From: Nucisporomicrobium flavum
GTDB lineage: Bacteria > Actinomycetota > Actinomycetes > Mycobacteriales > Micromonosporaceae
Direction: 5' to 3'
Assembly (NCBI RefSeq): GCF_016464385.1
Contig: NZ_JADMLH010000005.1
Location: 124,001-188,000 of the forward strand
DNA: 64,000 bases
Positions 25,238-37,161 of the stretch are shown here, one piece after another; position 1 is the first letter of the stretch; each line of letters opens with the position of its first letter. The notes below the pieces were generated by a model. The model saw nothing but the letters and a program-made list of their open reading frames with translations. It had not been told where the DNA came from and ran no database searches. Made by a program: the position numbers and the translations under genes.

Positions 25238-27067
25238 ATGCGCAGAGACCGATCACTCCTGCTCACCCTGGCCGCGACCCTGGCGCTCGTCGCCGGCATG
25301 CTGGCCGGCTTCCCCGGCGCCGCCTCGGCCGCCACCTCCCAGCCCTGCGACATCTACGGTTCGGCCGGCACCCCGTGCGTCGCCGCGCACAGCACCACCC
25401 GGGCGCTCTTCGGCGCGTACGCCGGCCCGCTCTACCAGCTGACCCGCGCCTCCGACCGGGCCACGCACGACGTGGGCCTGCTCGCGGCCGGCGGCTACGC
25501 GAACGCGGCCGACCACGACGCGTTCTGCAACGGCACCACCTGCAGCATCACCAAGATCTACGACCAGACCGCCCGGCACAACGACCTGACCGTCTCCCCG
25601 GCGGGCACGGCCGGCCCGGCGGACTACCCGGCCGACGCGAGCGAGATCGCCGTCACCGCGGGCGGCCACAAGGTGTACGGCATCTGGATCTCACCCCAGC
25701 ACGGCTACCGGCGCACCGCGGGCTCCGGTGTCGCCGTCAACGGGCAGCCCGAGGGCATGTACATGGTCGCCAGCGGCACCCACGTCGGCTCCGACTGCTG
25801 CTTCGACTACGGCAACGCCGAGATCCAGGTCGCGGACACCGGCAACGGTCACATGGACGCGGTCAGCATCGCCACCACCTGCTACTTCCCGCCCTGCACC
25901 GGCTCGGGCCCGTGGGTGGAGGCGGACCTGGAGAACGGCATGTTCCAGGGCGCGAACGGCTCCAACACCGCGAACCTCGGCAACAGCAGCACGTACGTGA
26001 CGGCGCTGCTGAAGAACAACGGGCAGACCACGTACGCGCTCAAGGGCGGCAACTCGCAGTCCGGCGGGCTGACCACGTGGTGGAACGGCGCCCTGCCCAA
26101 CCGCGGCGGCTACATCCCGATGCACCAGGAAGGCTCGATCATCCTGGGCACCGGCGGCGACAACAGCAACCGCAACATGGGCACGTTCTTCGAAGGCGTC
26201 ATGACGTCCGGCTACCCGACCGACGCCGCCGACAACGCGGTGCAGGCGAACATCGTCGCGGCCGGCTACTCCGGACAGACGAACGTGCCGAACGGCCCGC
26301 AGGGCACGATCGCCGCCCCTGGTGGCAAGTGCGTCGACGTGGCAGCCGACGACACCGGCGTCAACCTGGCCGCCGTCCAGCTGTGGGACTGCCAGGGCTA
26401 CGCCGAGGACCAGCACTGGTCGCACTTCCCCGACAACACCTTGCGGACGCTCGGCCGCTGCCTCGACATCAACGGCAACGGCACGGCCAACAACACCCAG
26501 GTCGAGCTGTACGACTGCAACGGTGTCGGCGGCCAGAAGTGGGTGCAGCAGGCCGACGGCTCCCTGCGCAACCCGCAGTCCGGCCGCTGCCTCGACTCGC
26601 CCGGCGGAGCCACGGGCAACGGCACCCGCCTGCAGATCTACGACTGCAACGGCAGCGCGGCGCAGAAATTCGCGGTCACCGGCGGCGGCGTCACCACCGG
26701 CCCGGGCGGCAAATGCGTCGACGTGGCAGCCGACGACACCGGCGGTAACCTCGCCGCGGTCCAGCTCTGGGACTGCCAGAGCTACGCCGTCGACCAGCAC
26801 TGGTTCCACAACGCGAACGGCTCCTTGCGTACGCTCGGCCGCTGCCTCGACATCAACGGCAACGGCACGGCCAACAACACCCAGGTCGAGCTGTACGACT
26901 GCAACGGCGTCGGCGGCCAGGTGTGGCAGCAACAGGCCGACGGCTCCCTGCGCAACCCGCAGTCCGGCCGCTGCCTGGACGCCCCGAACGGCGCCACGGG
27001 CAACGGAACCCGCCTGCAGATCTACGACTGCAACGGCAGCGCGGCGCAGAAGTTCGCGCTGAGCTGA
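25238..27067 (+). CDS. Secreted GH54-like alpha-L-arabinofuranosidase with two ricin-type lectin domains
   Basis: 609 residues. Signal peptide 1-31 (ends ASA-AT). The catalytic region, about 32-350, starts PCDIYGSAGTPCVAAHSTTRAL and continues with YQLTRASD, NGTTCSITKIYDQT and GSDCCFDYGNAE, as in fungal arabinofuranosidase B (GH54), which removes arabinose from hemicellulose. Then two ricin B-type trefoils (about 362-485 and 490-609), each with QxW-type repeats such as AVQLWDCQ and VELYDCNGVGGQ, bind sugars and anchor the enzyme. The two lectin domains are almost identical in DNA, with the second copy 384 bp after the first. Expressed from the inverted-repeat promoter upstream. Catalytic Glu/Asp were not assigned. 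Confidence 0.87.
   Translation: MRRDRSLLLTLAATLALVAGMLAGFPGAASAATSQPCDIYGSAGTPCVAAHSTTRALFGAYAGPLYQLTRASDRATHDVGLLAAGGYANAADHDAFCNGTTCSITKIYDQTARHNDLTVSPAGTAGPADYPADASEIAVTAGGHKVYGIWISPQHGYRRTAGSGVAVNGQPEGMYMVASGTHVGSDCCFDYGNAEIQVADTGNGHMDAVSIATTCYFPPCTGSGPWVEADLENGMFQGANGSNTANLGNSSTYVTALLKNNGQTTYALKGGNSQSGGLTTWWNGALPNRGGYIPMHQEGSIILGTGGDNSNRNMGTFFEGVMTSGYPTDAADNAVQANIVAAGYSGQTNVPNGPQGTIAAPGGKCVDVAADDTGVNLAAVQLWDCQGYAEDQHWSHFPDNTLRTLGRCLDINGNGTANNTQVELYDCNGVGGQKWVQQADGSLRNPQSGRCLDSPGGATGNGTRLQIYDCNGSAAQKFAVTGGGVTTGPGGKCVDVAADDTGGNLAAVQLWDCQSYAVDQHWFHNANGSLRTLGRCLDINGNGTANNTQVELYDCNGVGGQVWQQQADGSLRNPQSGRCLDAPNGATGNGTRLQIYDCNGSAAQKFALS
26324..27064 (+). repeat. Direct duplication of the ricin-domain coding DNA
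   Basis: Two copies beginning GGCAARTGCGTCGACGTGGC at 26324 and 26708 (offset 384 bp, exactly 128 codons) remain near-identical over about 350 bp, including synonymous sites. This points to recent duplication or ongoing gene conversion. Confidence 0.8.
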
Positions 27068-27079
27068 CCCGCTGACGGC

Positions 27080-27113
27080 ACCGCCCCGGGCTCACCGGCG
27101 CGCCCCGGGCGGT
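27080..27113. terminator. Bidirectional terminator between arabinofuranosidase and regulator genes
   Basis: ACCGCCCCGGG and CCCCGGGCGGT pair at 10 of 11 positions around a 12-base loop, in the 48-bp gap between convergent stops. Confidence 0.6.
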
Positions 27114-27115
27114 GT

Positions 27116-30079
27116 TCAGCGGTCCCTCAGCAGCCGGGCGCGCAGCTGCACGGTCTCCGGTGACGGCGGCACGCCGAGCTGGTCGCGCAGGAGCCCGGCG
27201 AGTTGCTCGTACTGCCGCACGGCCCGTCCCCGGTCGCCGAGCGCGGCGTGGCACCGCATGAGCCCGCGGTGCGCCGCCTCCAGCAACGGGTCGTGGGCCG
27301 CCAGCCGGGTGAACACCTCGATCGCCTCGCCGAAGCGGTGCTGTTTCGCGAGCAGGCCGCCCAGCGTGCGCAGCACGTACTCGTACTCGCGGCGCAGCTG
27401 CTCGCGGTGCGGCTCGGCCCAGGCGCCGGTAGGGACGTCGCTCAGGAAGTCGCCGGCGTACAGCCTCGCCGCGGCGGTGAGCGCGCCGATGTCCTCGGAT
27501 TTGCGGGCCGCCGTACCGAAGTCGTCCACGTCGAAGTGGAGCGGAAGGACCGGCTCCAACCGGTAGGTGCCGCCGGCGTAGCGCACTCGCACCGCGTCAC
27601 CGAGGGCGCGACGCAGGAGCTTCAGTCCCGTGTGGAAGCTGTTGCGCAGCTCGGTGCCCGCGGCGTCCGGCCACAGCGCCAGTCCGATCTCGGCCTTGGT
27701 GCTGCCGGGCCGGGTGAGCAGGTGGTAGAGCAGCTCCCGTGGCTTCGCGTACGTCCAGTCCGCCGCCCCCACCGTGCGGCCTGCCACCACGACCCGGGTG
27801 CGGCCCAGCGCCTGCACCACGACCTCCGCCGCGGACACGGCCACGGCGACCGGCGCGGCGACGACCGCGGGCGGGTCTGTCAACGCTTCCGCGACCGCCT
27901 CGTCCACCGTCCACGCCCGGGCCTGCGAGCAGGCTCGTTCCAGCTCGGCCGGGGCGAGCTGCGCGCGGACCGCCTGCCACCGCCGCTCGTGGCCGGCCCG
28001 CTCGCACGGCGGCAGCGGGGTGCCGAGGGTCTCGCGGAGGCTGTCCGCGGCCGCCAGCAGCCGGGCGCCGCCGGGCGGGTCGGTCCGCAGGCCCGCGAGC
28101 GCGTCCAGCACACTCGCCGTACGCCAGCGGTCGCCCAGCTCGTGGTGCACGCGCAGGCTGTCACGCAGCAGCCGGACCGCCTCCGTACGCTCGCCGCGCG
28201 CCGCCGCGATCATGCCCTGCTGGTCCCGCGCCCAGGCCGTCGCCTCCCGCAGCCCGAGCCGGTCGCCGATGGCCAGGCTCCGGTCCAGCAGCGACCACGC
28301 GGTGCCCGGATCCCCCCGATGGCGGGTGGCGGCGGCGAGGTCGATGAGCGCGCCGGCCAGCCCCTCGTCGTCGCCGAGCTCCCGGAAGCGGCGGACGGCG
28401 TCGGCGGACCACTCCACGGCCGCGTCGTGGTCGCCCTCCAGGCCGGCGGTGAAACCCATGGACTTGATGGCCCGGGCGGTACCGGCCGGGTCACCGCGGC
28501 GGCGGGCGATCGCGAGCACCTCCGCGTGGTGGCGGCGGGCGTCGGCGTACCGGCCCTGTTCGCGGGCGATGCTGGCGAGGCTCTGCACCGCGTCGGCCAC
28601 GCCCCGGTCGTCGCCGGTGGCGGTGTGCAGGCGTCGTGCCTCGTCGAGGCGGGCCGTGGCCGGGGCGTACTCGCACTGCAGGAACTCCAGCGTGCCGAGC
28701 GCGGTGAGCGCCTTCGCCCGGGCGGCGGGAGCGGTGCTTCCGTCCAGGCCGGACACCGCGGCGGCCAGCCACTGCCGGCCCTCGGCGTACTGGCCGCTGA
28801 GCCGCCAGTAGCGGCCGAGCGCTCCGGCGAGGCGTACGCCCAGCCCGGGATCGTGGCCGCGGGACCAGGCCAGCGCCGCCCGCAGGTTGTCGCGGTCGCG
28901 GTGCAGCCGATCGAGCCACCCGGTCAGGCCGGCGCCGGCGAGCCCGCGCTCTCCGCGCTCGGCCAGCTCCAGCATGAAATGGGCGTGCCGGGTGCCGGTG
29001 ATGCCGGCCTGCTCGCCCAGCCGGTCCGCCGCGTACTGGCGGACGACCTCGAGGAACCGGTACCGCTCCTCGCTCCCGTCGGTGCGCGCCTGCACGAGGG
29101 ACTTTTCGACGAGCCGCGTCAGCAGTTGCAGCGTGTCCAGGGCCCCGGCGTCGTCGCCCGCGACGGCCGCCGCGGCGGCGAGGCCGAACCCGCCGCGGAA
29201 GACCGACAGCCGGGCGAACAGGTCCCGCTCGGCGGCCGGCAGCAGGTCGTGACTCCAGTCGAGGGTGGCGCGCAGCGTAGCCTGCCGTGGCGGGACGTCG
29301 CGCCCGGTGGTGACCAGCAGCGACACCGCGTCGTCGAGCCACCCGACGATGCGCGGCAGCGGCAGCACGCGCAGCCGCGCGGCGGCGAGCTCCAGGGCGA
29401 GCGGCATCCCGTCGAGCCTCCGGCACAGCCGGGCGACGTCGGCCGCGTTGGCGTCGGTCACCGCGAAGTCCGGCCGGACCAGCCGGGCCCGGTCGGTGAA
29501 GAGCTCCACGGCCGGGCTGACGGTGAGATCCGCGGCGCGCGGCGCGGCCGGCTCCGCGGGAACCGGCAGACCCTCCAGCCACCAGGTGCTCTCCCCCGCC
29601 GCGGCGAGCGGTTCCCGGCTCGTCGTCAGGATCCGCAACCGCGGGCAGGCGGCGAGCAGCTCACCGGCGAGCTCCGCGCAGCCCGCGACGAGGTGCTCGC
29701 AGTTGTCCAGCACCAGCAGGCCGTCCCGCTCGCGCAACCGCCGGGCCACCGCCTCCGCCGGGGACCGGCCGGGGACCTCGGCCACCCGGACCGCATCGGC
29801 CACCGTGGACCACAGCAGCGCCGGCCGGTCGAGCTGCGCGAGCGACACCCACCAGGTCACCGGCCCGCCCTCGGCCTCCAGCCGGTCGCGGACCGCGTGC
29901 GCCAGCCGGGTCTTGCCGCTGCCACCCGGGCCGACCACGCTCACCAGCCGGGTCGTGCGGACGGCGGCCGCCAGGGCGGCGGTCTCCGCCTCCCGCCCGA
30001 CGAACCGGGTCAGCGGCGAGCCCGCACCGCGCGGTACGACGGCGGCGCAGGGCGGCGCGGCGGTGGACTCGACGGACAT
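27116..30079 (-). CDS. NB-ARC/TPR regulator with C-terminal SARP-type DNA-binding and BTAD domains
   Basis: 987 residues. N-terminal STAND ATPase: Walker A GPGGSGKTRLA near residue 46, Walker B GLLVLDNCEHL, and LRILTTSREPL and GMPLALELAAARLRVLP. Tetratricopeptide-like helices fill about 380-700 (RAKALTALGTLEF, ADAVQSLASIAREQGRYADA). The C-terminal 240 residues are an OmpR-like winged helix (TYAKPRELLYHLLTRPGSTKAEIGLALWPD) and a BTAD domain (EAIEVFTRLAAHDPLLEAAHRGLMRCHAA). AfsR has the same parts in the opposite order. Such proteins switch on secondary metabolism or secreted enzymes after ligand and ATP binding. Start ATG at 30079 is preceded by GGGAGC. It is convergent with the arabinofuranosidase and divergent from a secreted protein. 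Confidence 0.88.
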   Translation of the reverse strand: MSVESTAAPPCAAVVPRGAGSPLTRFVGREAETAALAAAVRTTRLVSVVGPGGSGKTRLAHAVRDRLEAEGGPVTWWVSLAQLDRPALLWSTVADAVRVAEVPGRSPAEAVARRLRERDGLLVLDNCEHLVAGCAELAGELLAACPRLRILTTSREPLAAAGESTWWLEGLPVPAEPAAPRAADLTVSPAVELFTDRARLVRPDFAVTDANAADVARLCRRLDGMPLALELAAARLRVLPLPRIVGWLDDAVSLLVTTGRDVPPRQATLRATLDWSHDLLPAAERDLFARLSVFRGGFGLAAAAAVAGDDAGALDTLQLLTRLVEKSLVQARTDGSEERYRFLEVVRQYAADRLGEQAGITGTRHAHFMLELAERGERGLAGAGLTGWLDRLHRDRDNLRAALAWSRGHDPGLGVRLAGALGRYWRLSGQYAEGRQWLAAAVSGLDGSTAPAARAKALTALGTLEFLQCEYAPATARLDEARRLHTATGDDRGVADAVQSLASIAREQGRYADARRHHAEVLAIARRRGDPAGTARAIKSMGFTAGLEGDHDAAVEWSADAVRRFRELGDDEGLAGALIDLAAATRHRGDPGTAWSLLDRSLAIGDRLGLREATAWARDQQGMIAAARGERTEAVRLLRDSLRVHHELGDRWRTASVLDALAGLRTDPPGGARLLAAADSLRETLGTPLPPCERAGHERRWQAVRAQLAPAELERACSQARAWTVDEAVAEALTDPPAVVAAPVAVAVSAAEVVVQALGRTRVVVAGRTVGAADWTYAKPRELLYHLLTRPGSTKAEIGLALWPDAAGTELRNSFHTGLKLLRRALGDAVRVRYAGGTYRLEPVLPLHFDVDDFGTAARKSEDIGALTAAARLYAGDFLSDVPTGAWAEPHREQLRREYEYVLRTLGGLLAKQHRFGEAIEVFTRLAAHDPLLEAAHRGLMRCHAALGDRGRAVRQYEQLAGLLRDQLGVPPSPETVQLRARLLRDR

Positions 30080-30296
30080 GCGGGCGGCTCCCGGGCCGGT
30101 GACGGCGGACCGGGCTCCAGGGTCGAGTCCCCCGCCGGGCCGGTCAAGGCGAATGTCGGCTACCCGGCGCCGCCCTGACCTGCGCTCCCCCGCGATTCCC
30201 CCCACGGCACCCCGCAGCGCCCCCCACGCCCGCGGCGCAGCATCGATGCGTCCCGGAGCTCCGATGCCCGGGCCGTTCACGAGGGAGAAACCACCG

Positions 30297-31130
30297 ATGC
30301 GAACCAACCCGCTCCGCCGGCGCCTGCTCCAGTTCGCCGTGGCGGCGGCCGCCGTACCCGCCGCGCTGCTGCCGCTCACGGCCTCCCCGGCCGCCGCCAC
30401 CACCGGCGCGGCCGCGGCCCCGACGTTCACGAAGATCGAGGGCGCCGCCGGCGACGCGGCGGGCCTGCAGCCCACCGTGGACGCGTACCGCGCCCTGCTG
30501 GGCGAGCCCAACAACGGCAGCACGCCGGGCAGCCAGCCGGCCGGCCGCCGCGAGATCAACTGGGACGGTACGCCGGACGCCCAGTCCGCACCCAACGCGC
30601 TGCCCCGCGACTTCTTCAACACCACCGTGCCCCGCGGCGCGGTGTTCTCCTCCGGCGCGGGCAACAGGTTCCAGGTGAGCGCCGACTCCGACAACCCGAC
30701 CTGGACGCCCGTGCGCTTCGGCAACCTCAACAGCCAGTACCCGGGCATCTTCGCCACGTTCAGCCCGCAGCGGCTGTTCACGCCGATCGGCACCAACCAG
30801 ATGAGCGTCCGGTTCTTCAGCCCCGGCACGACCACACCGGCCACGGTGAAGGGCTTCGGCGCCGTCTTCACCGACGTCGACAAGGCGGACACCACGAAGA
30901 TCGAGCTGTACGACCGCTGGGGCGCCCGGCTGTGGTGGCACGCCGTACCGAAGGGCACGACCGCGTCCAAGAGCCTGTCGTTCCTGGGCGTCAAGACCAG
31001 CGCCGATGTCTACGAGGTCCGGATCACCACCGGGAACGCGCCGCTGAGCGCGACCAACACCGACACCTCGACGCGCGACGTGGTGGTCATGGACGACCTG
31101 CTGTACGGAGAGCCGCACCCGCTCTCCTGA
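30297..31130 (+). CDS. Secreted protein, probable beta-sandwich, unknown function
   Basis: 277 residues. Twin basic N-terminus and signal peptide ending ASPAAA-TT (about 35). The mature part has REINWDGTPD, RDFFNTTVPRGAVFSS, GNRFQVSADS, VRFGNLNSQYPGIFATFSPQRLFTPIG, VKGFGAVFTDVDKADTTKIE and VMDDLLYGEP, a pattern of alternating strands with Trp-Asp and Phe-Asn-Thr motifs seen in secreted proteins often annotated as hypothetical or PEP-CTERM-like; I cannot assign a family. GAGGGAGAAA precedes the ATG. It is divergent from the NB-ARC/SARP regulator (217-bp gap, no other gene seen there), which may control it. A poly-G hairpin follows its stop. Confidence 0.75.
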   Translation: MRTNPLRRRLLQFAVAAAAVPAALLPLTASPAAATTGAAAAPTFTKIEGAAGDAAGLQPTVDAYRALLGEPNNGSTPGSQPAGRREINWDGTPDAQSAPNALPRDFFNTTVPRGAVFSSGAGNRFQVSADSDNPTWTPVRFGNLNSQYPGIFATFSPQRLFTPIGTNQMSVRFFSPGTTTPATVKGFGAVFTDVDKADTTKIELYDRWGARLWWHAVPKGTTASKSLSFLGVKTSADVYEVRITTGNAPLSATNTDTSTRDVVVMDDLLYGEPHPLS

Positions 31131-31147
31131 CCGGAACGGCACCGACG

Positions 31148-31191
31148 GGCGTGGGGGGGGGGGGGGGGGGGGGGGGCCCCCCGCCCACGCC
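31148..31191. repeat. 24-base poly-G tract embedded in a hairpin
   Basis: Bases 31153-31176 are 24 consecutive G, followed by six C and GCCCACGCC. The outer GGCGTGGG (31148-31155) pairs with CCCACGCC (31184-31191), and the G run with the C run, so this looks like a terminator hairpin with an expanded loop arm, placed between convergent genes. Homopolymers this long are unstable and also error-prone to sequence. Confidence 0.8.
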
Positions 31192-31218
31192 GTCGCCGGG
31201 CGCGGACCAGCCGCTGCC

Positions 31219-32426
31219 TCAGCCCGGCCCGCGCAGCGCGTCGACCGGCTGCATGCCGGCCGCGCGCAAAGCGGGATACAGCCCCGCCAGCAGACCGACC
31301 GCCGCGCCGGCCACCGGTGCGGCGGCGGCGAGACCGGCGTCCAGGACCGGGGTCCACTGCCGGGCGACGCTGATGACCACGACGGCGACGATGCCCGCGC
31401 TGGCGCCGATGATGCCGCCGAGCAGGCCCACGACGGTGGATTCCAGCAGGAACTGGATGGCGATGTGGCGGCGGCGGGCGCCCAGGGCCCGGCGCAGGCC
31501 GATCTCCGCCGTGCGTTCCATGACCGTCACCAGGGTCACGTTGGCGATGCCGAGCGCACCGACGACCAGGGAGACCACGCCGAGGACGAGCAGCAGACCG
31601 CTGACGTCCTCGGCGACCCCGGTGCGCAGCTCGGCCGGGTCCGGCGGCGCCTGCACCCGGACGGCCGCGGGGTCGTCGGGGCTCAGCGCGATCGGGGCCT
31701 GGCCGGCGACGAGCGGGGCCGCGCCGAGGCTGGTGGTGACGATGACGGAGCTCGCCGGGCCGAGGTGCAGGGTGTCGTCGGCGGCGGTCCACGGCACGAT
31801 CACCGCGCCGGTCAGGCCCTGCTGGTCGGCGCGGCGTACCGGGCCCAGCACGCCGACGACCGTGAACGGCACGCCCGCGACGAAGACCGCGGGCTGGTTG
31901 TCGATGCGGGTCACGCCGAGCAGCCGGGCCGCCTGCTCGCCGAGGACGGCGACCCGGTCCCGGCGGCGGATGTGGCCGTCGTCGAAGAAGCGGCCCAGGG
32001 AGATCTCGGTACGGGCGGCCGCGGGCAGCGCCGTGCTCGCCCCGAGCAGCGGCAGCGTACGGTCCAGCACCCGTTCCGGATCGCGGAGCGTGTTGGCGCG
32101 TACAGCCGGCTCCTGACCCGCGGGCGACTGCGAGTACGCGGCCACCGCCTCGACCCCGTTCAGCCTGGCCAGGTCGTCCAGGGCGGCCCACCGCACCGTG
32201 GGCGGCGAGTCCGGTCTCGCCGGCGGATTGACGTCCACGGTGATCTCGGTGGCCGTGACGGAGTCGAACCGCCCGGCGATCTGGTCGCCCGCCGTGGCGG
32301 AGACGCCGAGCGTGGTGACCAGCGTGCCGATGCCGAGCACCGTGCCCAGGATCGTCAGCGCCGTCCGCGCCGGCCGGGTGCCGATCCCCGCCAGCACCTC
32401 CCCGGCGAGATCGCGCAGGTCCATGG

Positions 32427-32430
<4 letters not shown>
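31219..32430 (-). CDS. ABC transporter permease, MacB/FtsX type (second cassette)
   Basis: 403 residues, same architecture as the permease at 2915-4120: helix near the N-terminus (LTILGTVLGIGTLVTTLGVSA), extracellular domain of about 210 residues, and three helices at the C-terminus. The family block reads [32 protein letters not shown], and the end LYPALRAAGMQPVDALRG is typical. It overlaps its ATPase gene by ATGA. Together with adaptor and lipoprotein genes upstream it forms a full exporter operon of unknown substrate. Confidence 0.9.
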
Positions 32431-33133
<703 letters not shown>

Positions 33134-33137
<4 letters not shown>

Positions 33138-34441
33138 CGGTTGCCCACCACGACCCGGTCCCCCGCCGTCAGCGTCTCCGCGCCGCCCGGGGTGACCTGC
33201 ACGTACCCGCCGGTGGTCAGCCCGGCCTCGACCGGGACGTCGCGTACCTTCCCGGCGCCGTCCTGGACGCTGACCCGCGCCTGGCCGTCCGAGGCGGTGT
33301 AGACCGCGGCGACCGGCACGGCGAGGACGGCGTGGCCGGTGCCGCCCACCTTGATGGTGATCTTGACCGACTGCCCGGCCAGCGCCTTCAGCTTGGCGGG
33401 GTTGCGCGGCCTGAGCCGGATCGGCGTGCCCGCGGCGGCTGCCTCCTGCGACCCTTCGGCGCCCTCGTCCCCGGCCGCCGGGGTGCCGTCCGCCGACGCC
33501 CCGGCCGCGGGAACGGCGCCGGCCCCCATCGCGCTGAGCGTCGCCGGGAAGGTGGCGCCGGACGAATGCTCCAGCGTCGCCGGCATACCGGTGCGGACCA
33601 GGTCCGCGTCGTCGGTGGCGACGTCCCCGTTCACCACGAGGGCCGGGTCGGAGACCGTACCGATCACCCCGGACGCCGCGCCGCCCGCCTTGACCGTCAC
33701 GGTTGTCAGGCGCACGGGCAGCCTGGGCAGGAACAGGACCTCGCCGCCGGCGATGCTGATGCCGTACGTCCTCCGGACGTCGGCCAGCTCCGCCTTGGCG
33801 TCGGCGAGCGCGGGACCGGTGGCGGAGCGTACGGCCTCCTCCAACCTGCGTACCTCCGCACGTTGCTCGCGGCTGGGTCCGACGGCCTCGTAGCCGCGTT
33901 TGTCGTACCAGCGCGCCACGGCGTCGAGGGCACGGCCGTCGAGCGGCCCCGACCGGGCGACACCGCGGCCCGGGAGCAGCCGCCGCAGGGCCGCGCGCAG
34001 CTGCTGGACGTCGTCGCCGCTGCTGCCGCGCCTCAGGATCCGGTACATGGGGACCGAGCCTTTGAAGACGAACACCGGGCGGCCGCTCACCTCCAGCAGC
34101 ACGTCGCCCTCGCGCAGGGTACGGCCGGCCGCCGGCGCCTTGGTGACCAGCGGGGCGGCGACCGTGCCGTCCTCGGCGGCGGCCACCGAGCCGGTCAGCG
34201 TGAGCGGCTGCGGGGCCCCGTACGCGACAGTGCCCTGCGCCGTGACGGTCGCGGTGAGCGTGCGCCGCTCCACCGCCACGGTGATCAGCGACGCCGGTGG
34301 GGGCCGGTGCGCGGCCGCGGCATCGGCGGGCGAGCGCACCCGGGCGCCCACCAGCCATCCGGCCGCCCCGGCGGCGAGCGCCACCGCCGTGGTCACCGCG
34401 ACCACCCGCGCCGGGCCGGGACGGGGCAGACCCAGCCGCAC
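33134..34441 (-). CDS. Membrane-anchored efflux adaptor (second cassette)
   Basis: 435 residues. N-terminal anchor helix (VVAVTTAVALAAGAAGWLVGA), then a lipoyl-like part with VTAQGTVAYGAPQPLTL and GRTLREGDVLLEVSGRPVFVFKG, and a peptidoglycan-binding-like segment GDDVQQLRAALRRLLPGRGV with VARWYDKRGYEAVG, a coiled-coil-forming stretch (EQRAEVRRLEEAVRSA ... ALADAKAELADV) and beta-barrel domains ending in VVVGNR. The Ala/Gly/Glu-rich insert near 310-335 is low complexity. It couples the MacB-type permease to the wall or lipoprotein side. Overlaps the ATPase gene and starts 2 bp after the lipoprotein stop. Confidence 0.82.
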
Positions 34442-34443
34442 GG

Positions 34444-35388
34444 TCAGCCCCGACCGTTGCCGGCGACGACCACCGCCGCGTACTTGTTGCGGACCTGGAT
34501 CGCGTAGTCCGTACGGCAGTCCAGGTCGGCCAGGGCGGCCTTGATCTCGACCTGCAGTCCCGCCTTGGCCTCGTCGGGGCTCAGCTTCTTGTCGCCCGCC
34601 ACCGCGGCGGTGACGGCTCCGCCCACCGGCACCTTCCCGCCGTCGGGGCCGGTCTGCGCCGGGAGCCGGCCGTCGATGGCGGCCTCCGACATCGCCGCCT
34701 CGATCTCACCGGGCCGGGTCGTGGTCACCTTGTAGCCCTGTTCGCGCAGGCAGTCGGCGTACTCCTGCGCGGCGGCGACGACCTGCGGGTCGGTCTGGAA
34801 GGCCTCGTACGCGCGCTGCCCCTCCTTGGACGCGGCCTCGTCCTGCTGTGCGTCGCCGAGCACCTCGGTCGAAGCCTGCGCGGCGCAGCCCGGCTTCCAG
34901 GTGCTCTTCTTGCGGTCGGATCCGACCTTGGGGAACTCGCCGGAGCCGTTCAGCGCCTCGTCCCAGGCCTTCTGGCGGGCCGGATCGAGAGCGTCCCGGA
35001 TGGGCGTGTTCGGGTTGTGACCGGTGGGCGGGGTGAGCACGGGATCGTTCGGGTAGACGAGCTTGGCGAGGACGCCGAATCCGTACTTCGCGCGGAACGC
35101 CCGCACGTCGTTCGGTGACTCCACGACGGACTGCGGCCCGGCGAACCGGCCGCGCGCATCGCTGGCGGCGGGCTCGACGTACGCCACGTACCGGAAGCCC
35201 TTCTTCTTCATGCAGTCGGCGGTCCGGTTCTCCACCTCCTGCAGCTTCGCGGCCCCCTCGGCCGCCGCGCCCGTGGCGCCCACGGCGCCCGGCGTGGCAC
35301 CGGCCGCCTGCGAGCCGGCGTCGTTTCCACTACAGGCGGTGATCAGAGCAAGGCTGAGCACAGCCATGGGTACGAGCACACGTCGCAT
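34444..35388 (-). CDS. Secreted lipoprotein with conserved cysteines, first gene of the second efflux operon
   Basis: 314 residues. ATG at 35388 is preceded by AGGAG; the signal sequence ends in the lipobox LITAC (Cys18). Cysteine-bearing segments RTADCMKKKGFRYVAYV, PGCAAQASTEV, EYADCLREQGYKVTT and LADLDCRTDYA resemble those of the lipoprotein at 2309-2878 (NECLREHG, VKCLKEKGIRYVEV, APECERQI). One such C-x(3-4)-K/E-G-[FIY] unit occurs twice here. The gene leads the adaptor-ATPase-permease operon. It may capture or sense the substrate at the cell surface; this is inferred from position only. Confidence 0.78.
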   Translation of the reverse strand: MRRVLVPMAVLSLALITACSGNDAGSQAAGATPGAVGATGAAAEGAAKLQEVENRTADCMKKKGFRYVAYVEPAASDARGRFAGPQSVVESPNDVRAFRAKYGFGVLAKLVYPNDPVLTPPTGHNPNTPIRDALDPARQKAWDEALNGSGEFPKVGSDRKKSTWKPGCAAQASTEVLGDAQQDEAASKEGQRAYEAFQTDPQVVAAAQEYADCLREQGYKVTTTRPGEIEAAMSEAAIDGRLPAQTGPDGGKVPVGGAVTAAVAGDKKLSPDEAKAGLQVEIKAALADLDCRTDYAIQVRNKYAAVVVAGNGRG

Positions 35389-35409
35389 CGGGATCTCCTG
35401 GGGTGCCTG

Positions 35410-35431
35410 GGCCGTCCCGTGGTGGACGGCC
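35410..35431. terminator. Hairpin between sensor kinase and lipoprotein operon
   Basis: GGCCGTCC-CGTGGT-GGACGGCC, perfect 8-bp stem. It follows the kinase stop by about 54 bp and precedes the lipoprotein start by 22 bp on the same strand, so it probably separates the two units. Confidence 0.5.
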
Positions 35432-35484
35432 ACCCATAGAGGTGTCCCGGCCGCGAGGAGGTTGCACCGCCGGCGAAGAAAAGA

Positions 35485-37038
<1,554 letters not shown>

Positions 37039-37161
37039 GCCAGCACGGTACGCGAAGCATCGCGCGGGCGGAGAGCCCCCGCGCGCGGGACCTAAGCCCC
37101 TGGGACGGCACGGGCGAACGGGGACAGACTCGACGCAGGAAGCTGACGCGAGGAGGCGGCC

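Noticed and set aside
27203..30178. Plus-strand open frame of about 990 codons opposite the NB-ARC/SARP gene
   Set aside because: Composition is Arg/Gly/Gln/Pro with no motif; the opposite strand has Walker, TPR and SARP motifs.
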